A DNA stretch of 64,000 bases from assembly GCA_013397455.1 (NCBI GenBank), contig VYZB01000016.1, forward strand, positions 186,001 through 250,000, written 5' to 3'. The stretch is from Crotophaga sulcirostris (lineage: Eukaryota > Chordata > Aves > Cuculiformes > Crotophagidae). The number at the start of each line of letters is the position of its first letter. The stretch's first letter is position 1. Shown here piece after piece: positions 11,557 to 26,362 of this stretch. The notes below the pieces were generated by a model, which worked only from the letters and a program-made list of their open reading frames with translations, ran no database searches and was not told where the DNA came from. The position numbers and the translations under genes were made by a program.

Positions 11557-14500
11557 GCCAAAATGTAATAAATATTCTTGCAGAGATGGAGATTTCAATA
11601 ACTTTTTCAACTTCTCATTTATATGGATTTTACTCACGGTATAGATCTTTCCAAGGTCAGTTCCTTTCAGCTGGAATTATTTGCTGAAATCCTTTTGAGT
11701 GGAAAACACCCTTATGGACTTCCCATCTTAGAAAACAAGGGATGATACTGATGCAATTGCACTATAGCTGCTGCTTACTGCCATTGTTCCATCACTGAAG
11801 ATCTGAATCTGTCTGGTGTCCACTCATGCAACACATACAGTTTTTACTTAATGTTCTTTGGTAACTTAGAGTCCCCCGCTGTAGGATATCTGTTTTACAA
11901 CAGAAGATACATTGACTGGTAACTACACATGTAATTTAAAGACATGTGCTATGTATTCAGGGTGGGTATTTCTTGGGTGAGGTACTTACTTTTGTAAAAT
12001 ACGTATCTTGTGCGCTAAGAATAGGAGAAGCACATCTGAAGCTGTTTCACATAGCAAAGTCCAGGCAAGCCTCTTCAGATGTGCATAAGACTGTGTCTAG
12101 ACTTGGACATCAGATCGTCTCTGTTTAGTGCCCTTGTGGATTGTTACTCTATTCTGAAAGCAAAAGCACGGTACTCTTACTGGAGTGTCTGTGTGTAGAC
12201 ATATATATTCTACTCTACTGCTTATGACATTACAGGAGAAATGACCTCCTCAAGGAGGTACACCAGTGTAAGATATCACAGGTGGTGTGGCCTGTAATTA
12301 AGGCAGCAGTCTGAGAGTCTGTAAATTTATGTGTAATTTCCAGTTTTCTTGTGGGTATTTGATTTTTTCTGTGACTCAATTTCTTGGAAAGAGATAACAC
12401 TTTCTGACTCTGGTAAGAATGTTGTAGGATATTGTTTCTTACTAGTGGAGAAAATACAAAGCAGTCTTCAGACTCCTAATACCTTAACAGCTAATTTGTC
12501 CAACAGCTATGTTTTTTCTGTACCGTAGTAAAAATCTGCAAATTAGCATGTGATATAAGACTGCGCTGCTATCAGTTTTGCTTATCACAGCAAAGTCCAG
12601 TGGGCTACGCACAGGTTTCTCTGAAATATTGCTGTGATCTTACTGATACTGTCACACAGATGTGGAAAACAACAGTCAGCTCTTACATGTATGCACAGCT
12701 TTATCTTCTGTAACAGAATACTTACTGTACAGCCACCACAGAAAGGAAATTATCATCCAGTCTGCTTGGATTTTCCTCCCTGACTTCAAACCACATGTCA
12801 TTTTGATTTACAAAAGGAAAAAAAAAAGCAAACAAGCCAACACTAGAATCAACAATTTGCATTTTCTGAACTTAACTGGACACAGATGGGTTAAAAATTC
12901 CTCACTGACACATCTTCATATAAAATTGCTGTGAGTGATTCCTTCATCTCCAGAAATTATAATCATGCAATACCAGCACAAATGGTTACAATTTAATAAA
13001 TGATTTCTTAGTAGTCAAATGCAAGGTCAGTGAATCAGATAATTCAGGCATCCCAGATAGGTAATTTTCTTGCAAAGATGAAATGACTTGGGGATCTTTA
13101 GGTTACTTGTGATGTATTTTCTGCCATGAATAAAAAGGCTAAAGTGATTGTAGATAGATATGAAAAGAAATTAATTTATGTGCTGCTGGTAGCGGCTCAG
13201 TGTAGATGGAATGTCCAGCCTTTCTGAAGGAAAATATGTATGGATCTTTGCTTCAAAAGAACATTACATTGAAAGCATCATGATGTTTAGTGTTGATGTT
13301 TTCCAATTAAGGCGTCCCATTTTTTATTTCAAAATGATTCTTTATCTTGGAACTTGAGTGTTTTGAAGTCCCCAAAATGGAGGGATTTCTTTTAAAAAAT
13401 TAGGTAACTTTTAATCCCCAAAGTTTAGTTTGTTTCTTTGTCCAGAAAATGGGAAATCACTTATTCCCATGTTGCTTTTGCTTACCTTACCTGTACAGAA
13501 CTTTTGAACCTTAGAGAGCAGGCAGATGAGAGACAAGAATGATATTGGTCCACATGACTGAGAAATGAGTCTGTTACACTTCAGAATTTTCCCCATATTT
13601 GTGTTGTGTTCTTTAAAAAGAAGTCAAAAAAATGCCAACAAAAAACCAACAAAAACACCAACTTCAGTGAGACACAGTGTTGAAGACTTTTGTGCTGTAT
13701 TTTATGATTTGATTTACTTCAAAAGACTAACTAACCAGTGCCTGTTCCCTCTATTATTGAAAGGAAACTGCACCTGGATACCCTATTCATTTAGGAAATA
13801 AATTTCTTGTTCTTTTCTGATACTTTGATAAATAATCTTTTGAATAACCACATTTGTCATCCTATACCTGTTGTCATTATTTAAAATTTCTAATTCTGTC
13901 TGGAATCTTCATAATTCTCTGACTGCTATGATAGAACAAATTTGTGGTTAATTGTATATTTTTTGTTTGCTCTGATGTTTAGTATTACTTTTTTATTATG
14001 AGTTAGGAAAAGCACCGGAACTTGAGCTGCAAGTAGAACAGCAAATTATTACTCTTTCACAAGTTTTTAATGCTGTTCCAATATTTTCGGTCTCTCTGAG
14101 TGGAGATTAAACTTGAAAAACAGTTCTAAGGATTTTAGTAAGATAATTTGGATACATGAATACAAGAAGCCCATAGAGGGGATGTGCTGTTGGGTTGTGG
14201 AAGTAGTAATTGCTGTACTGTTGGTAGGACTGGGAAGAGAGCCAATTAGTTGACAGTTACCCAAGCCCTGATTTACTCTAAGGCAAAAAGGAGCATTTAA
14301 TGACTTATATTAAATGTACTGCTCATCAGTACAGAATAGACTTAGTGAAATAAAAATTACTTCTTTTGGTCATTCCAATCCCAGTTTTCTCTGAATATTA
14401 TTCTGCCATTACCTCAAACCCAGTGACTGAAATACAGAAATAGGAATGCGAAAGTTTACCTTAAAAAAGCCAAACAAAATCAAAAGAGCCTTCTTGACTA

Positions 14501-16151
14501 AACAGTTCTAATAGATACCTTAGGAGGGAAAAAAGGATTTTAATTGTTTCCACTTTCTGATGTAACCCAGATTTTGCAATGGAAAGGGTGGGAACAGAAT
14601 AAGCTAATCAAAGAAACTGACTTTATTGCAGCTGATATGTCATGCCATCTTTTTGACAAGAAATCAAAATCAGCATTGAAAATGTTATTTTAGTTTCCTC
14701 TGGGAATACAACCGATGACATGCCTTGATGAAGAATATGCTTAATTTGACTATAAACAAATGCAAATCTTACATCTGTCATCATTTTTGTTTCCCTAAGT
14801 AGTAAACCATGTCTTATGTATATTGGAAGAGTAATCTTGAATTGCGTTTCAGAGCTGTGAGTGCACCTTGTGTAAATACAGCTTGCGTAGTAATAGCCTA
14901 GATAGCTACCTGTAGGCATGTTGGTCCAGCTGCAGCAACACTGGCTGTATAAGGGCAGTGTAAGTCTGCCTGTACTTCTGGATACAGTAGAGATGCAGGA
15001 TGCTGAAGCCCCTAATATTGCCATTTATCAGCTACTGACTTGGCAAGTTTTTTCGTTTCATTAGATTTCCCTAGTTCTCTCTGGTTGTCTCATGAGAGCT
15101 CTGAGGACATGTCTATCAAGGTGTTCCATTTCAGGAGCACGACAACTGTTGTAGCACCAATGGCCTCTGATTTTTCCAGACTTTCTATACAGAACTAGGA
15201 GTCAGAGATGCCTGAATGCTCCCATGAGTGATGAGATTCACAGGAGAGAGCCATGAATGCCTAAGGCAGTAATTCAAAAGCATCCATGAGAAGAAATTCT
15301 GTTGATTCCACCTCTGTCTTTATGTCCTGAGTAGTGAGCCTGAGTCCTAGAGAATCAGGCAATGTCATTGTTACTCCATTTCTGAAAGTTATCATGTGTT
15401 ATTCCCTCATGAAATTCTCAGCTGTATGTGCTCATCAATTACAAGGAATAGCAATAATGATGAATTACAGCCCTTCTCAGAGAAGAGGAAGGATTCAAAT
15501 GTGTAATTCTTGGGCTTTTAAAGAAGTACCAATTGAATATTTATGTTTAAACATGGTGCTATTTCTGATCCTGAAAAGCTATTTCCAACTAAAAGTGATA
15601 GCTTTCTCATTGTGCAATGCTGCAAAAGGGGAACTGAAAGAATAGAAAAATGAATATTTTCCAGCTGATGGAAAACAAAAAATAAGGCTTAATTTCTGAA
15701 AACTTCTTTATCAATTCTGTTAATGAAATTAATAGCCTATGAAGTGATGTAGAAAGATTGCATACGATGAGTTCCGAAGTGGTTTTTGTTTTCAATTTCT
15801 GCTTCACATTGTTTTGGAAAGGCAATATTTAAAGAACTGTTCTTTAAATGCTTTCTCTTTTTTTTTTCTCTCTTTTTCTTTATAATTTAGTTTGGAGATA
15901 TTTTTGACTGCTTGCATGTGTATGCTGAAATGATTATGTTCTATGAGGTACATTAAAAATTCAGTGTAATTAAAAGCAAATTTCTGAGAGAATGGTAAAC
16001 GACTAGGGAGCTGTGTTTATAGCACTAAGTATGGGTTTATAAAAATCTCAAAAGAAATTGGTTAAGGAATTAATAAAGTGACTTCTAAGATGTGGCTTGT
16101 CAGTACTTCTATATTTGACTGTTAAGCCATTTTGCTTTTGTCTGTTAATAA

Positions 16152-16500
16152 GCCTAGGGAAGAGGGACTGAGGGGAGACCTTATCTACAACTACCTGAAA
16201 GGAGCTGGTATTGAGGTGAGCATTGGTCTCTTATCCCAAATGACAGGTGACTGAATAAGAGGAAGTGGCTTCAAGTTGCATGAGGGAAGGTTCAGACTAG
16301 ATATCAGGAGATACTTCTTCATCGAAAGGGTTGTTAGGCACAGGTACAACTGCTCAGGAAGGTGGATGAGTCACCATCCCTGGAAGTGTTTAAAAGACAG
16401 GTAGATCAAGTTCTCAGGGATGTGGTTTAGTAGTGGACAGGTATGGTTGGACTCAATGGTCTCAGAGGTCTTTTGCAACCAAACAATTCTATGATTCTAT
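16152..16500 (+). repeat. CR1 LINE 3' end, plus strand
   Basis: Begins with 'gaagagggactgaggggaga' and passes through the usual CR1 blocks: 'ttcagactagatatcagg', the 'tacttcttcatcgaaagg' block and 'ggttggactcaatggtctca'. It finishes in the diagnostic CR1 tail of short direct repeats, 'attctatgattctata', near 16500. About 350 bp, strongly 5'-truncated, as is normal for CR1. No coding capacity remains. Confidence 0.9.
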
Positions 16501-19500
16501 AACATCTCAGAGGAAAAAGCTATCCCAGCAGTCATTGAGCCATTTGCAGTCTTTTTTTTACCTCTTTGTATATTTAAATAGCATCTGGAAGACTTATATG
16601 GAGTGAAGGAACGAAGGTTTATAATTCTTTCCTATATTCAGTATAGTCTTTACCTTTCTGCTTTCTTCAAAGTATTATCTTGACCAGGAGAAAAGGATTT
16701 TAAAGATCTTGACCTTTACATGCCTCAGTGCAGGCATTTCGTAAAGATTAGATCTATAAACAAACAGACAGTATGTTCTGTAGTTCTACAAACAACATTC
16801 GTACAGATTAGTTCTATAAACAAACTAAACAGAGGCATTGAAAAATAAGTGAGCTGTATGTGTTTGTGATGAAAACAGAAATAGAATGAAACTGTGTTCT
16901 TGGTGTGGAATGTTAAAAGGAGGCAAAAGAATTGAGTGCTTTTGTACAACCATAAAAAATAGTAAACATCTGGGATTTGACATCTATGTGACCGAAACAA
17001 ATTGTGCACCGTTGATTTTTTTCCCATCAATTCTGTTCAAGAGTTTTTGAGAATAAAGTGCGGTAGAAAAGTTCCCCAAATTTCTGTGGTTAATTTTTAT
17101 TTTGAACAGTGCCCATTCTTAAGTTCAGAAGAACCTGTCAAAGCAAAGCCTTGTGTCAGAGTGCCTCTAGGAGGTATGAGGCAGCGTCATGCATATAGCA
17201 AAATTGGTTATAAAAAAGAAAAAAAGTTCTGTGATACTTATATAGATAATGAAAATTGAGTGGGAAAGACACATATATTAAAATATTGATTTCCTTATCC
17301 CGTATTTCAGATGGAATTATACACTGGGAATTCTGTAAGCTTTATATATAAAACAAATTCACTAAATTTAATTTAGGCCTCTGAACTTGCAATTCCTTTA
17401 GAAAGAATTTGAGAACTTGAAATATAATTGGAACTATACTGCTAGCCTAGGTCTCAGTAAACAGTCATAACGTAATTGTTCGTAGCACTATCATTAATCT
17501 GCTTCATGAAGTTTACAATGTCTTGCTTTGTAAAGGGGAAAAATGTTCATCAGTTTATCTTAATGCAAGCCCAACGTGATGAAAAAATTCTAAAGTGTAA
17601 TGTATATCATTGCTTGTTAAGCAGAAGACATATAAAGAATATATAATATGAAAAAGATGGTTACAATCTACTGCAGTTACATGAAGTATTTCACATATTG
17701 AAACATATTTACTCTGTAAATATAAAGCACTGTAGACTGTGAACTGATTCTACCACTCTTACTCAAGCTTAATGGTCTGAATGTCTTATTGAAAACAGTG
17801 AGATCAGTTTGGAGCCAGGTGTCAAAAACAAATCAGAGTATTATACTCTCAAATATTTATTTGGAAAGAGACACTTTTCAGTGATGCCTTCTCCAGAAGT
17901 TTAAACCCTGAGATCTAGAAAATATATTTTGTTTTGGTTTTTGCTTAAGTTTTTCCATGGACGACTACAATCTCAGATTATGAAAGGGCATCTTGCAGTA
18001 TTATTTAACTGGTGATTTGGAGTTAGTACTGGATCTCGAGTTACAACCTAGTATTACAGTACTGCAGATGAAGCCAGGAGGGTAAGGCTTTAGCTGTATA
18101 GCATTTGTCTCTGTTGGAAAACTGTACCCGATAGAACTAACACTTGTCACTTAAATCTCTATGTAGAAAAAGGAGTTTATGTGTGACTGCAAGTCAGAAT
18201 CAAGCTTCCTTTTTAAAGCACAGTGACTCTGCGGTCTCTGTACTCACAGCAAAGATTTGAGGCACTCATGTGACTGAAGTTAACTACATTCTTGCCCTGC
18301 TCTTACCTGCCTGCTCCCTGCCTTTGAAACCTCATCAGTGATACCACTTAAACATAATTGGTAAGCTAATTTTTAAGGACTGCCAGAGAGGCCAAGGAAG
18401 GGCGAACACAGTTCATCACTCATTCCTTTGACTTATATTAATTAGAGGACTGAAAATGATCTTCAGTGTAGCATTATGTACTGGGCATTGGCATGTTGAT
18501 TTTTACCCCAACAGGCAGAAAGAAAATGGTATTTCCAGTAACTTGGCAAGAAATGTTTATGACTACTTTGTAAATCAATGATACCTATTCTAGGTTGAAA
18601 CTAATATCCAAATTTCAAGAAGTGCTCTGTTACAAAAATTATTAAGGCTACTAGTCTTTCATCTTTCTCTATGTTTTTGTCTGTCAGGAAAGCATTGTGT
18701 CAAATCCTTAACAGACCAAACTGTCTTTTCTTTTACCTTCTCTCCTTGTATTTGAATGTTGTTCTCAATGCTTACAAAATTTTAAAAAGAAAGCAAGAAA
18801 CAAACAAGCAAAAAAAAAATATTAATGGAAATACCAAGAAGCAGATACCATCTGGCAATTAACTTCTGTTAGTCCCAAGTATTTTATTACCCCTTCTGAA
18901 CAGTGGTGAAGATCTGTAAGTGAACTCACGTCAGTATTAGTGATGAAGTGCTGATGTTGGTGAATGTATTTAATGTGCAGTAGTTAGGGAGTTAATAGAG
19001 CTGCTGCCTGGAAGTAAGTGAAGAAGAAAGAAAACTAGACTTTAGAAGTTTGAGGGGTTGGATATTTGAGGGGGGGGGTGGTGCAGGAATGGTAGTGAGA
19101 GAAGGTCTCAGCTTAAATCTGTCTTTTCATTTGTCACTTGCAGTCTAGGAGGGTGGTTTTGTTTGGGGCACTGTTTGCACGATGTCGTCTTTCTCCTTTT
19201 GCTTAAACATTTTTCAGGGCTATATAAGTGAAATTTAATGGAATTCCATCTGTTGTTTTTTGGTTTTGTTTTGGTTTTAAGAGAAATATATTTTGTATTA
19301 ATTCTGGAAAAAGAATTTTATCTGGATAGTCTTCTAAAATACGTGACTCAATTGCAGGGAGAGTTTGAAATGAACAGCTGAGAAACCTTCGCAGTAGATC
19401 TGTCTGTGCAGAAGGAGGCGTGCAGTACTATAGACCATCTAAACTGAGTTGGTTGCCTTTTGTGATAGGTGTAAAAATGATCAAATTTGTCAGATCAGGG

Positions 19501-22030
19501 CAACTACTGCTTACTCAGTGGCACAAAGAAACATATTTTTTTTGTATTTCAGTTTCCATTTGTTGCTTGTTTTTCTATGAAAATCCCAGTGCATTCATTT
19601 ATCTTGAATTTAAGCCAAAAGACCCATAAAGAGGAATTTCAGTATTAAAGGTTTGCCAAATTATTGACCAATACTTTTTTTTGGTCTGATCTACATAATG
19701 CTTGAGGGAATTTGCTATCAGCATAGTATGGTATTACCTGCACACAAGTCATTAGCCTTGCATGTTACAGACTTCGTCATCTAGAATCATCATGATGATA
19801 GTTGCAGGCATGCCAGTCCAAAAAAAAATAGAAAGCTCTTTACACTCTGAAATTCACCAGTTGCTGTCCTTAACATTGCAATTGTTAAGGTTCCTCAAAG
19901 ATGATGTATAATGTATTGCTATGTGATACTATCTCTGTTCTTCTATTTGACTTGATGTTGTAAGCTTTGGTTTCTCATGCATAGAAAACACAGTTTAGCA
20001 AAGGGCAGCATTAAATTCACTAACGCAATTTTGTGGCACCTTTAGCCTTCAAAAGGCAAACAAGATGTTGGGATTTAAAAATTGTTCCTAAAAAAGCCTA
20101 ATAAATTTTGCCTACTTCCCTGTCATAGCTTTTTGCTTTTGAGGGTATGAATTAAGTTCAGAAGTACAGAAGTCTGGTATAGTTATTTCTGTGCATATTT
20201 ATGACTGAAATATGTGTAAGGTGACTTTCCTTTCTTTTCTTTCCTGTTTTCATTAAACAAGTTGGCAGAGGAAAATTATTCAACTGGTGAAACGATTTGT
20301 CTGACGTCCAGTCAGTATATGTGAAAAGGCAGAGATACATGATTGTTGTGCTATAATTTGCCTTATAGACTCTAGCTCATCAAATGATGCTCTGTAATCA
20401 CTGCTTCTCAAGGAACACGGCCATCTTTTGGCTTTGGGTATGTGACACAAAATAGTCCACCCTCCATGGTTGGAGTGGAGTTATCTGAGAGAGTTTGTCT
20501 TCCTTCTAACAAAAAGAAAGTAAAAAAAGAAACCACATTTATAGGAGTAACATTTTGTTGTGCCAGCCTACGTGAACATTCATCTGTCTACAAGTTGGAA
20601 ACGAACTTTTTTTAGGCAATCTTAACTAAAAGTCCTGCAGGTGATATTGAAATATGAATAGTAAGGCTATCTAGGAAATTCAGTGTAAAAACAAACTTTA
20701 ATGCTTAGATTAAAAAAAAAAAATCAATATATACCTTTAAATTGCATTACTGGTATTCTTAAAACATGGAGACAGTCTTGCTTTTGGTATTTCTCAGTTA
20801 ATTTACTCTTAAAAAAGGTTTCTTGGTTTTTTTTTTTAGTTGAGAGACTAATCTAATTTTAATATTGTTATGCAAAAAATTAAAAGAAGCCTATAAATAA
20901 TTAACACGTTAGTTTATTTGTGTTTCTGATGTATTTTTGTTCCCAGCTTTTGCTAAAGCAGTTATACTGGGAAGAAATCCAAACTTTACTTGCTTCAGAA
21001 AGAAGAGTGAAAGCTGTGAGCTGTCAAAGTTCTAGTTGGCATTTTAGTTAGCTGCTATTGATCAGTAAGTTAAGCAGGCTGCTAACATGCTGCCACTTCA
21101 GTATGTTATTTAAATTTTTTCCCCAGTTTATAGAACCATTAACTTTTTTTAAAGTTTGTACTAAACTGTGATAAAGACCATGTTTTCATCATTTTTTTTT
21201 CCTGAGGAATCTGAAACTTTACATGGAAGTTTTGAGAACCTGAGTGTTTCTTGGCAATGTCTTATACTCGAGTAACATCTTTTCATTTTGTATCTATTTT
21301 TTTTAGTGGATAATAACTGCACAGTTGTAAAATGCTAACAAGCATACTGATAAAAAGACAGATTATTTGCTACAATTTTAGCCCACTGGCATAGTTCATT
21401 TCAGACCTATCATTTGAAGGAAGCTTAATCTCACAGTTTGAAGAACTAAGTTTGGGAGCTTAAATCCCCAGTTTGAGAAGGTCCTTTAATGATAAGCCTT
21501 GAGGGTAGCTGTGTCTTTGAATGCCTGGGTGAAGAACAGTTTATGTTTTCAAATATTCCTTGGCCAACTGATACAAAGAGAAGGGAAAAGAGAGAAGGAA
21601 AGGAATTAATTGGAAGTTTTCTCATTGCTTAGTGTAAAAGCTGAATGTGCCATGAAGAGGTGTTTTTTTATTCATTTATTTATTTTTAGCAAAGACTCTT
21701 AAAGGCAAATTGAAGAATTAATTCTTTCAATAAGCATAGGTATATTGCATGCATTTTCACAGACCATCTGGATGATGAATCTATTGTAAAAGAAGTGAAC
21801 TCATTACTAGTGATTTCTGTCAGCAACAAATCTGATTTTAGCAAAAGCATCATGGATTTTGGAAAATGTGTTCTGAAAATATGACTAAAACAAAAAAATC
21901 AAGATTTGGTAATCAGAATGAATATAAAAATAAAAATTTTGTTATTTATATAAGATTTTGAAAATCAAAGACTGTAATTTTAGAAGTTTGATTTTCAAAA
22001 TATATTTTTTATTTTCTTCTTTTAACCCAG

Positions 22031-22236
22031 ACATCACAGTATTACAAGGTTGGAAAGGACCTCTGACATAGAGCCCAACCTGTAACTCAACACTAACACC
22101 AACTCATCATCTAAACCATGGCACTGAGTGCCTCATCCAGTCTCCCCTTAAACACCTCCAGTGTTGGTGACTCCACCACCTCCCTGGGCAGCGCATTCCA
22201 ATGGCCAATTACCCTTTCAGTGAAGAACTTTTTCCT
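22031..22236 (-). repeat. CR1 LINE 3' end, minus strand
   Basis: Starts on the plus strand with 'atcacagtattacaaggttg', the reverse complement of a CR1 3' end, and proceeds through 'gcactgagtgcctcatccag' and 'ggcagcgcattccaatgg' to 'aagaactttttcctaa', where it stops at about 22236. The same text recurs at 40657-40870 with few differences, so both copies belong to one CR1 subfamily. The minus-strand ORF at 22111-22317 partly reflects this repeat and is not a host gene. Confidence 0.92.
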
Positions 22237-25200
22237 AAATAAAGGAATAGAATATCCATAGAATAAAAACAAAATGGCAAATACTTTTGGCTGAATCCAA
22301 ACATCTACTTTCAGCAAATGAACTTTTTCAAAACGTTCCCAGTGGGCATATGTGGATTTCTGCTGAATTATGCATAAAAGTGGCCTTGGGATAAAAATTT
22401 AGTTATGTTCTGTAGTTTATGAATTGTCCTTTTGAACAGAAAATATTTTAAACTAATTAGTTGAAAATCTGTTCAGTTCATGGCTGAGGGTGTTTTTTTT
22501 TAGTCTCCACATCTGTCTCTGCTTGATTCCACAGCATATATTGACTGAAAATTTCAGTTGGCTTTAGAACGAAAAAATTACTTAAATTTCTGTCAGGGGA
22601 TTTGAAAAATAGTTGGCATTAATTAGGCTCCTGTTACTCAAAAAGAGGTGAATCAATAGGAAGGGAGGAAAAGGGCTGTGTAGATCTGTGCTTATAGCAG
22701 GTCAAGCATTAAGTTTATTTCTCCTTACCACAGGAATGCCAGTGAGTCGTAATGCTCTTTAAAATTAAGAATGTTTTTTAAGCCACAAAATGAATGACAA
22801 AAGGCAATATTAATGATTGCAGCGTTAATGATATCTCATAAGAAGAGGGCACGACAGTCACTGGGATGTGCAATAGCAGTGAGTATATGCAGCAGTATAT
22901 GTAATATTGAAACAATTTTCAAAAGAGTGATGTGCCTGATTTGCCAAAAAAAACCCCAAAATATAAAATGGAGAAAACCACTGAGATTCAGTTTGTCACT
23001 TTGGGTGCGACAGAAAAAAATGCATTATATTTTAAGTAAAGCAGAAGTGCTTAGGTACACCAGTCCCAAGAATGTGATATAAATTGAGTTTCAGTTGTTA
23101 ATCTGCCATAACTCCACCTTGCTATATCTTAAAATGTTAGTACATTTTGCTGAGCTTATATTGCTTGTTTTGAGGATAATTCCAGTATAAATGAATTTGC
23201 AGGAGGGGATAGCTGTTTGGGTTTTTTTTTATTAAACCAGTTAGTTATTTGCTTACTCAGCTTCAGTTTCGTATTAAACAAATTATCGTCTGAGAAAGAT
23301 GGCACTGTGGTTTGTAATTTATAGATCCAAGTGGACCTGAAAAAGCAATGAAACATATATACCACCTGCAGAAGTTACCTTCTTGGCCCTCAGTGTGCAA
23401 ACTGTGCTTGGTTATGAGCCCTCTGCTTAGCTTTACAGAAGGAAGAAGGATGGCCCTGTCACTGAGTCACCACGTGGGTAATCAGGTGGCATAGTTCTTG
23501 TTCCTGGGTCTGCCTTGATCTTTAAACGTGAATATTTACTATCTCCATATGTAAGAATGGATATAATGGGGTTTTGGTTGTGTTGGGGTTCTTTTTCCGG
23601 GTAGGGGTCTTACAGTATCCATTTAAATTTGCTGGAAGCTGTGACAGCTCATGTATTCTTTCTCTGCAGGCTGTGCATCATAGAACGATGCTTCTGATGC
23701 AAGAGTGACTATGCTTTTGCACACTGTTAACTCATACGTAGCTAAATTGATTTTTACAGGTTATTCCTTCTTCTTTGTTCAACAGCCACAAAGCCAACTT
23801 CTAGAGCTAGTTTGCATTTAATTTATGAAAAAAAAGAAAATTAAAAATTAAAGAACTCCTATTAATGTATTTATTCCATGGAACATCCTGTTTGTTTTCC
23901 TGTGATGGTATGCAGTAAACAGCACATGGCTATAAAACACCTTAGAATAAAGGAAAAAAGAGGGGGAAGGAAAGGTCTTGTGTTAATTACAGCTGTTAGA
24001 ACCCTATCATTTTGTATTTCTGATCTTTCTAAAACTGTACCTACACACTGTGATTTCACATCAGCTTTGTGGAGTTGTTTAGTTCCTATATAAACCCTGT
24101 TAGTAACGCTTCAGTTTGAGCTTTTCCAAGAGATCAGATTAGACACATGCATTAATTGTAGAAGACCTACTGGTACCAGAGACTATTAAAATGCCATTCT
24201 TGATGCAGTTTGTGTGAATTAATTTATTTAAGTGCTGAAACAAACACCTTACCATTATGTGTAAATTATATTCCATAGTAGTTACTTTTTATCCTATCAG
24301 GTTGTTACCAAACTATGAGTCCTTTTATATAGTTGAGTTCTGTTTCTTAAATGCTTGTTCATTCAGTTTTCTGCTGTGATTAATGGTCTACAGCCACTCT
24401 GTTCTAATGTTAAATGAAAAAAAAAAAAAACCCCATTCCAATGCCTGTGACATTTGGTGATAAGTAGTTAGACTAAACAGAAGATGTACTGTGCATCCCT
24501 GGTCATAGCGGTGTGATTAGATTCAGCTCAGCCTGCAGAATGTTGCTGGGGATGTTGCTCCTCTGCTGTAGTGATAGAGCAACTCGTATTAAAACAGCAT
24601 GTGTTGGTGCTTATCTTACATTGTACACTGCGGCATTCTAAATATGCTGGACATACCAAATAGTATAGTCTTTTTTTTCCTTTTTTCTTTTTCTATACTT
24701 ATTGAAATGGGAAGGGGGGTAGAATGAATCTTTCTGCCCACCAAGCCATTGTAGTACATGCAGCAAGTGTTGAAAGCTATATTATTTATTTTTGTGAAGT
24801 GTTTGTCAAGCCTTCAGACTTCTCAGAGTTCATATGCAGTTGGCCTTCTGCTGAAACACAACAATGCCACTGGTTAAACTCATTGTATTTTAAAGCAATC
24901 ACTTTCCACACACACGATCTATTTTTACTTCGCAATGCGTATGTTGGAGATTCAGAGGCTGCATTTTTAATGTTTCACATGGGTGAAAAAAGTGAGGGAT
25001 ACACTTCTCTAATGTACCATAAAGCACAGGCTTTAAGTTTCAGGAATTAGTTAGTGACTGAGGAACTGCACACATTCAAGATAAACCATAGTGTCTTGAT
25101 TTAGAACAACCAACATGAAATGACTAATATTCAAGTTATAAGCAGACGTGAATTATTCCAGCTGTTGGCTGCATAATGCACCTTTTTTGTTAGGACACAG

Positions 25201-25484
25201 TGGCTAATAGCAAGGGTCAGATTTTAAAATTATAGCTAGTAAAATGCCTAGGTAACCACAAGAATTAATCTCAAGAGCACTGAGCTAATTTTTTCTTCTT
25301 TCAAATTAATTGACTCAGAAAACAATATTTTATTAAAGATAAAAAAGTAATATATAAGGGCTAATTCCTTAAGTATAACAATAATAATTTTGCAGTCCTC
25401 TTTGGCAAGGCAACAGCTAGGCCAGTTGATTGTTCCCCATGCCTGAATTTAAATCTTCCTTACTTTTGGGAACTGTGGAGTCCT

Positions 25485-25720
25485 ATGATGCAACAATACC
25501 CAATTCAAGTTGCCAGAGCTCTGTGCTGTGACCTGGGGCTTCTGCCACTCTGCCAGCCTTTGCTGTTTCTTGCACCACTTGCTGTCTGCTTCATTCTTCT
25601 GCTCTCCACTACTACTGGTCTTTCATCTCTTAGCTGCCCTGCTTCACCACTGTGTCTTTTGGTGGCAGGTTCTGTTGTTTCAGCTTTTAAGAGCGCATGA
25701 AGCACTACCACGCCCTTAAT
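25485..25720. other. Unidentified pyrimidine-biased GC-richer segment
   Basis: Strong C/T bias on the plus strand with many CTGC and CTTC words, open in three frames (plus 25485-25700, plus 25510-25719, minus 25505-25711) simply because the bias removes stop codons. The conceptual proteins are low complexity (Leu/Cys/Ser rich). Origin unknown. Confidence 0.3.
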
Positions 25721-26345
25721 GTACTGTACAGAATACTGGTAATCAGCATCTCCTACTTCATGGAGCCTTAAAATCTCATGCCACTTTTTTGCTTGCTTTC
25801 TGACCTGAAGTTATCATCTTAGTTTAACAAGAAGAATCAGTCCAGGCCTCGTTAGTCTATGGAAATCTGGAAATTATGTCTAGCGTAGTTAAAAGCTGTA
25901 TTTTACAGGTTTTTTTTTTTGACTTTGATATGCATTTCTTTTAATAGAAATACTTCCTGAACATGGTAAAACTACATATGTAAAATAAATGCATTTCAGA
26001 GGTTCCTGTTCGTCCCTCTTATCCCCTTTTCTCCCCAAGAAGTGCTCTTCTCTTATCTACCTCTTACACAGTGTGGGATTTTTTTTGTTGACGGATTGGG
26101 GAACACGTCATTGCTATAAATATAGATTTTATTTCTATGTGAACAACAGGTTTCTTCCATTTTTATCTCATGTGAATGATAAGCAAACAACACTCTATAA
26201 AGATCCAACTACAATACGATATGTATATACCCTTTGAAGTTTTTTGAGGAGCACGTTCTTCTCTCTGTTTTATTGTTGTTGGGGTTTGGGGTTTTTTTCA
26301 GTTCTGGGTGTGAGCAGGCAGTCAAATAACAAAATTTAAAGTTAC

Positions 26346-26362
26346 TTTTTTTTTTTTTTTTT
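26346..26362. repeat. Poly-T run of 17
   Basis: Seventeen consecutive T. Similar but shorter homopolymer runs occur throughout the introns. No attached retrotransposon body was recognised on either side. Confidence 0.9.

Noticed and set aside
14623..15024. 133-codon minus-strand ORF
   Set aside because: No domain, no flanking splice or repeat context, and overlapping AT-rich intron; length alone is not evidence.
22111..22317. 68-codon minus-strand ORF ending in CR1-like protein
   Set aside because: C-terminal half is CR1 3' sequence, the N-terminal half is adjoining intron.
24724..25050. 108-codon plus-strand ORF
   Set aside because: No motif or family resemblance; consistent with chance in the intron.
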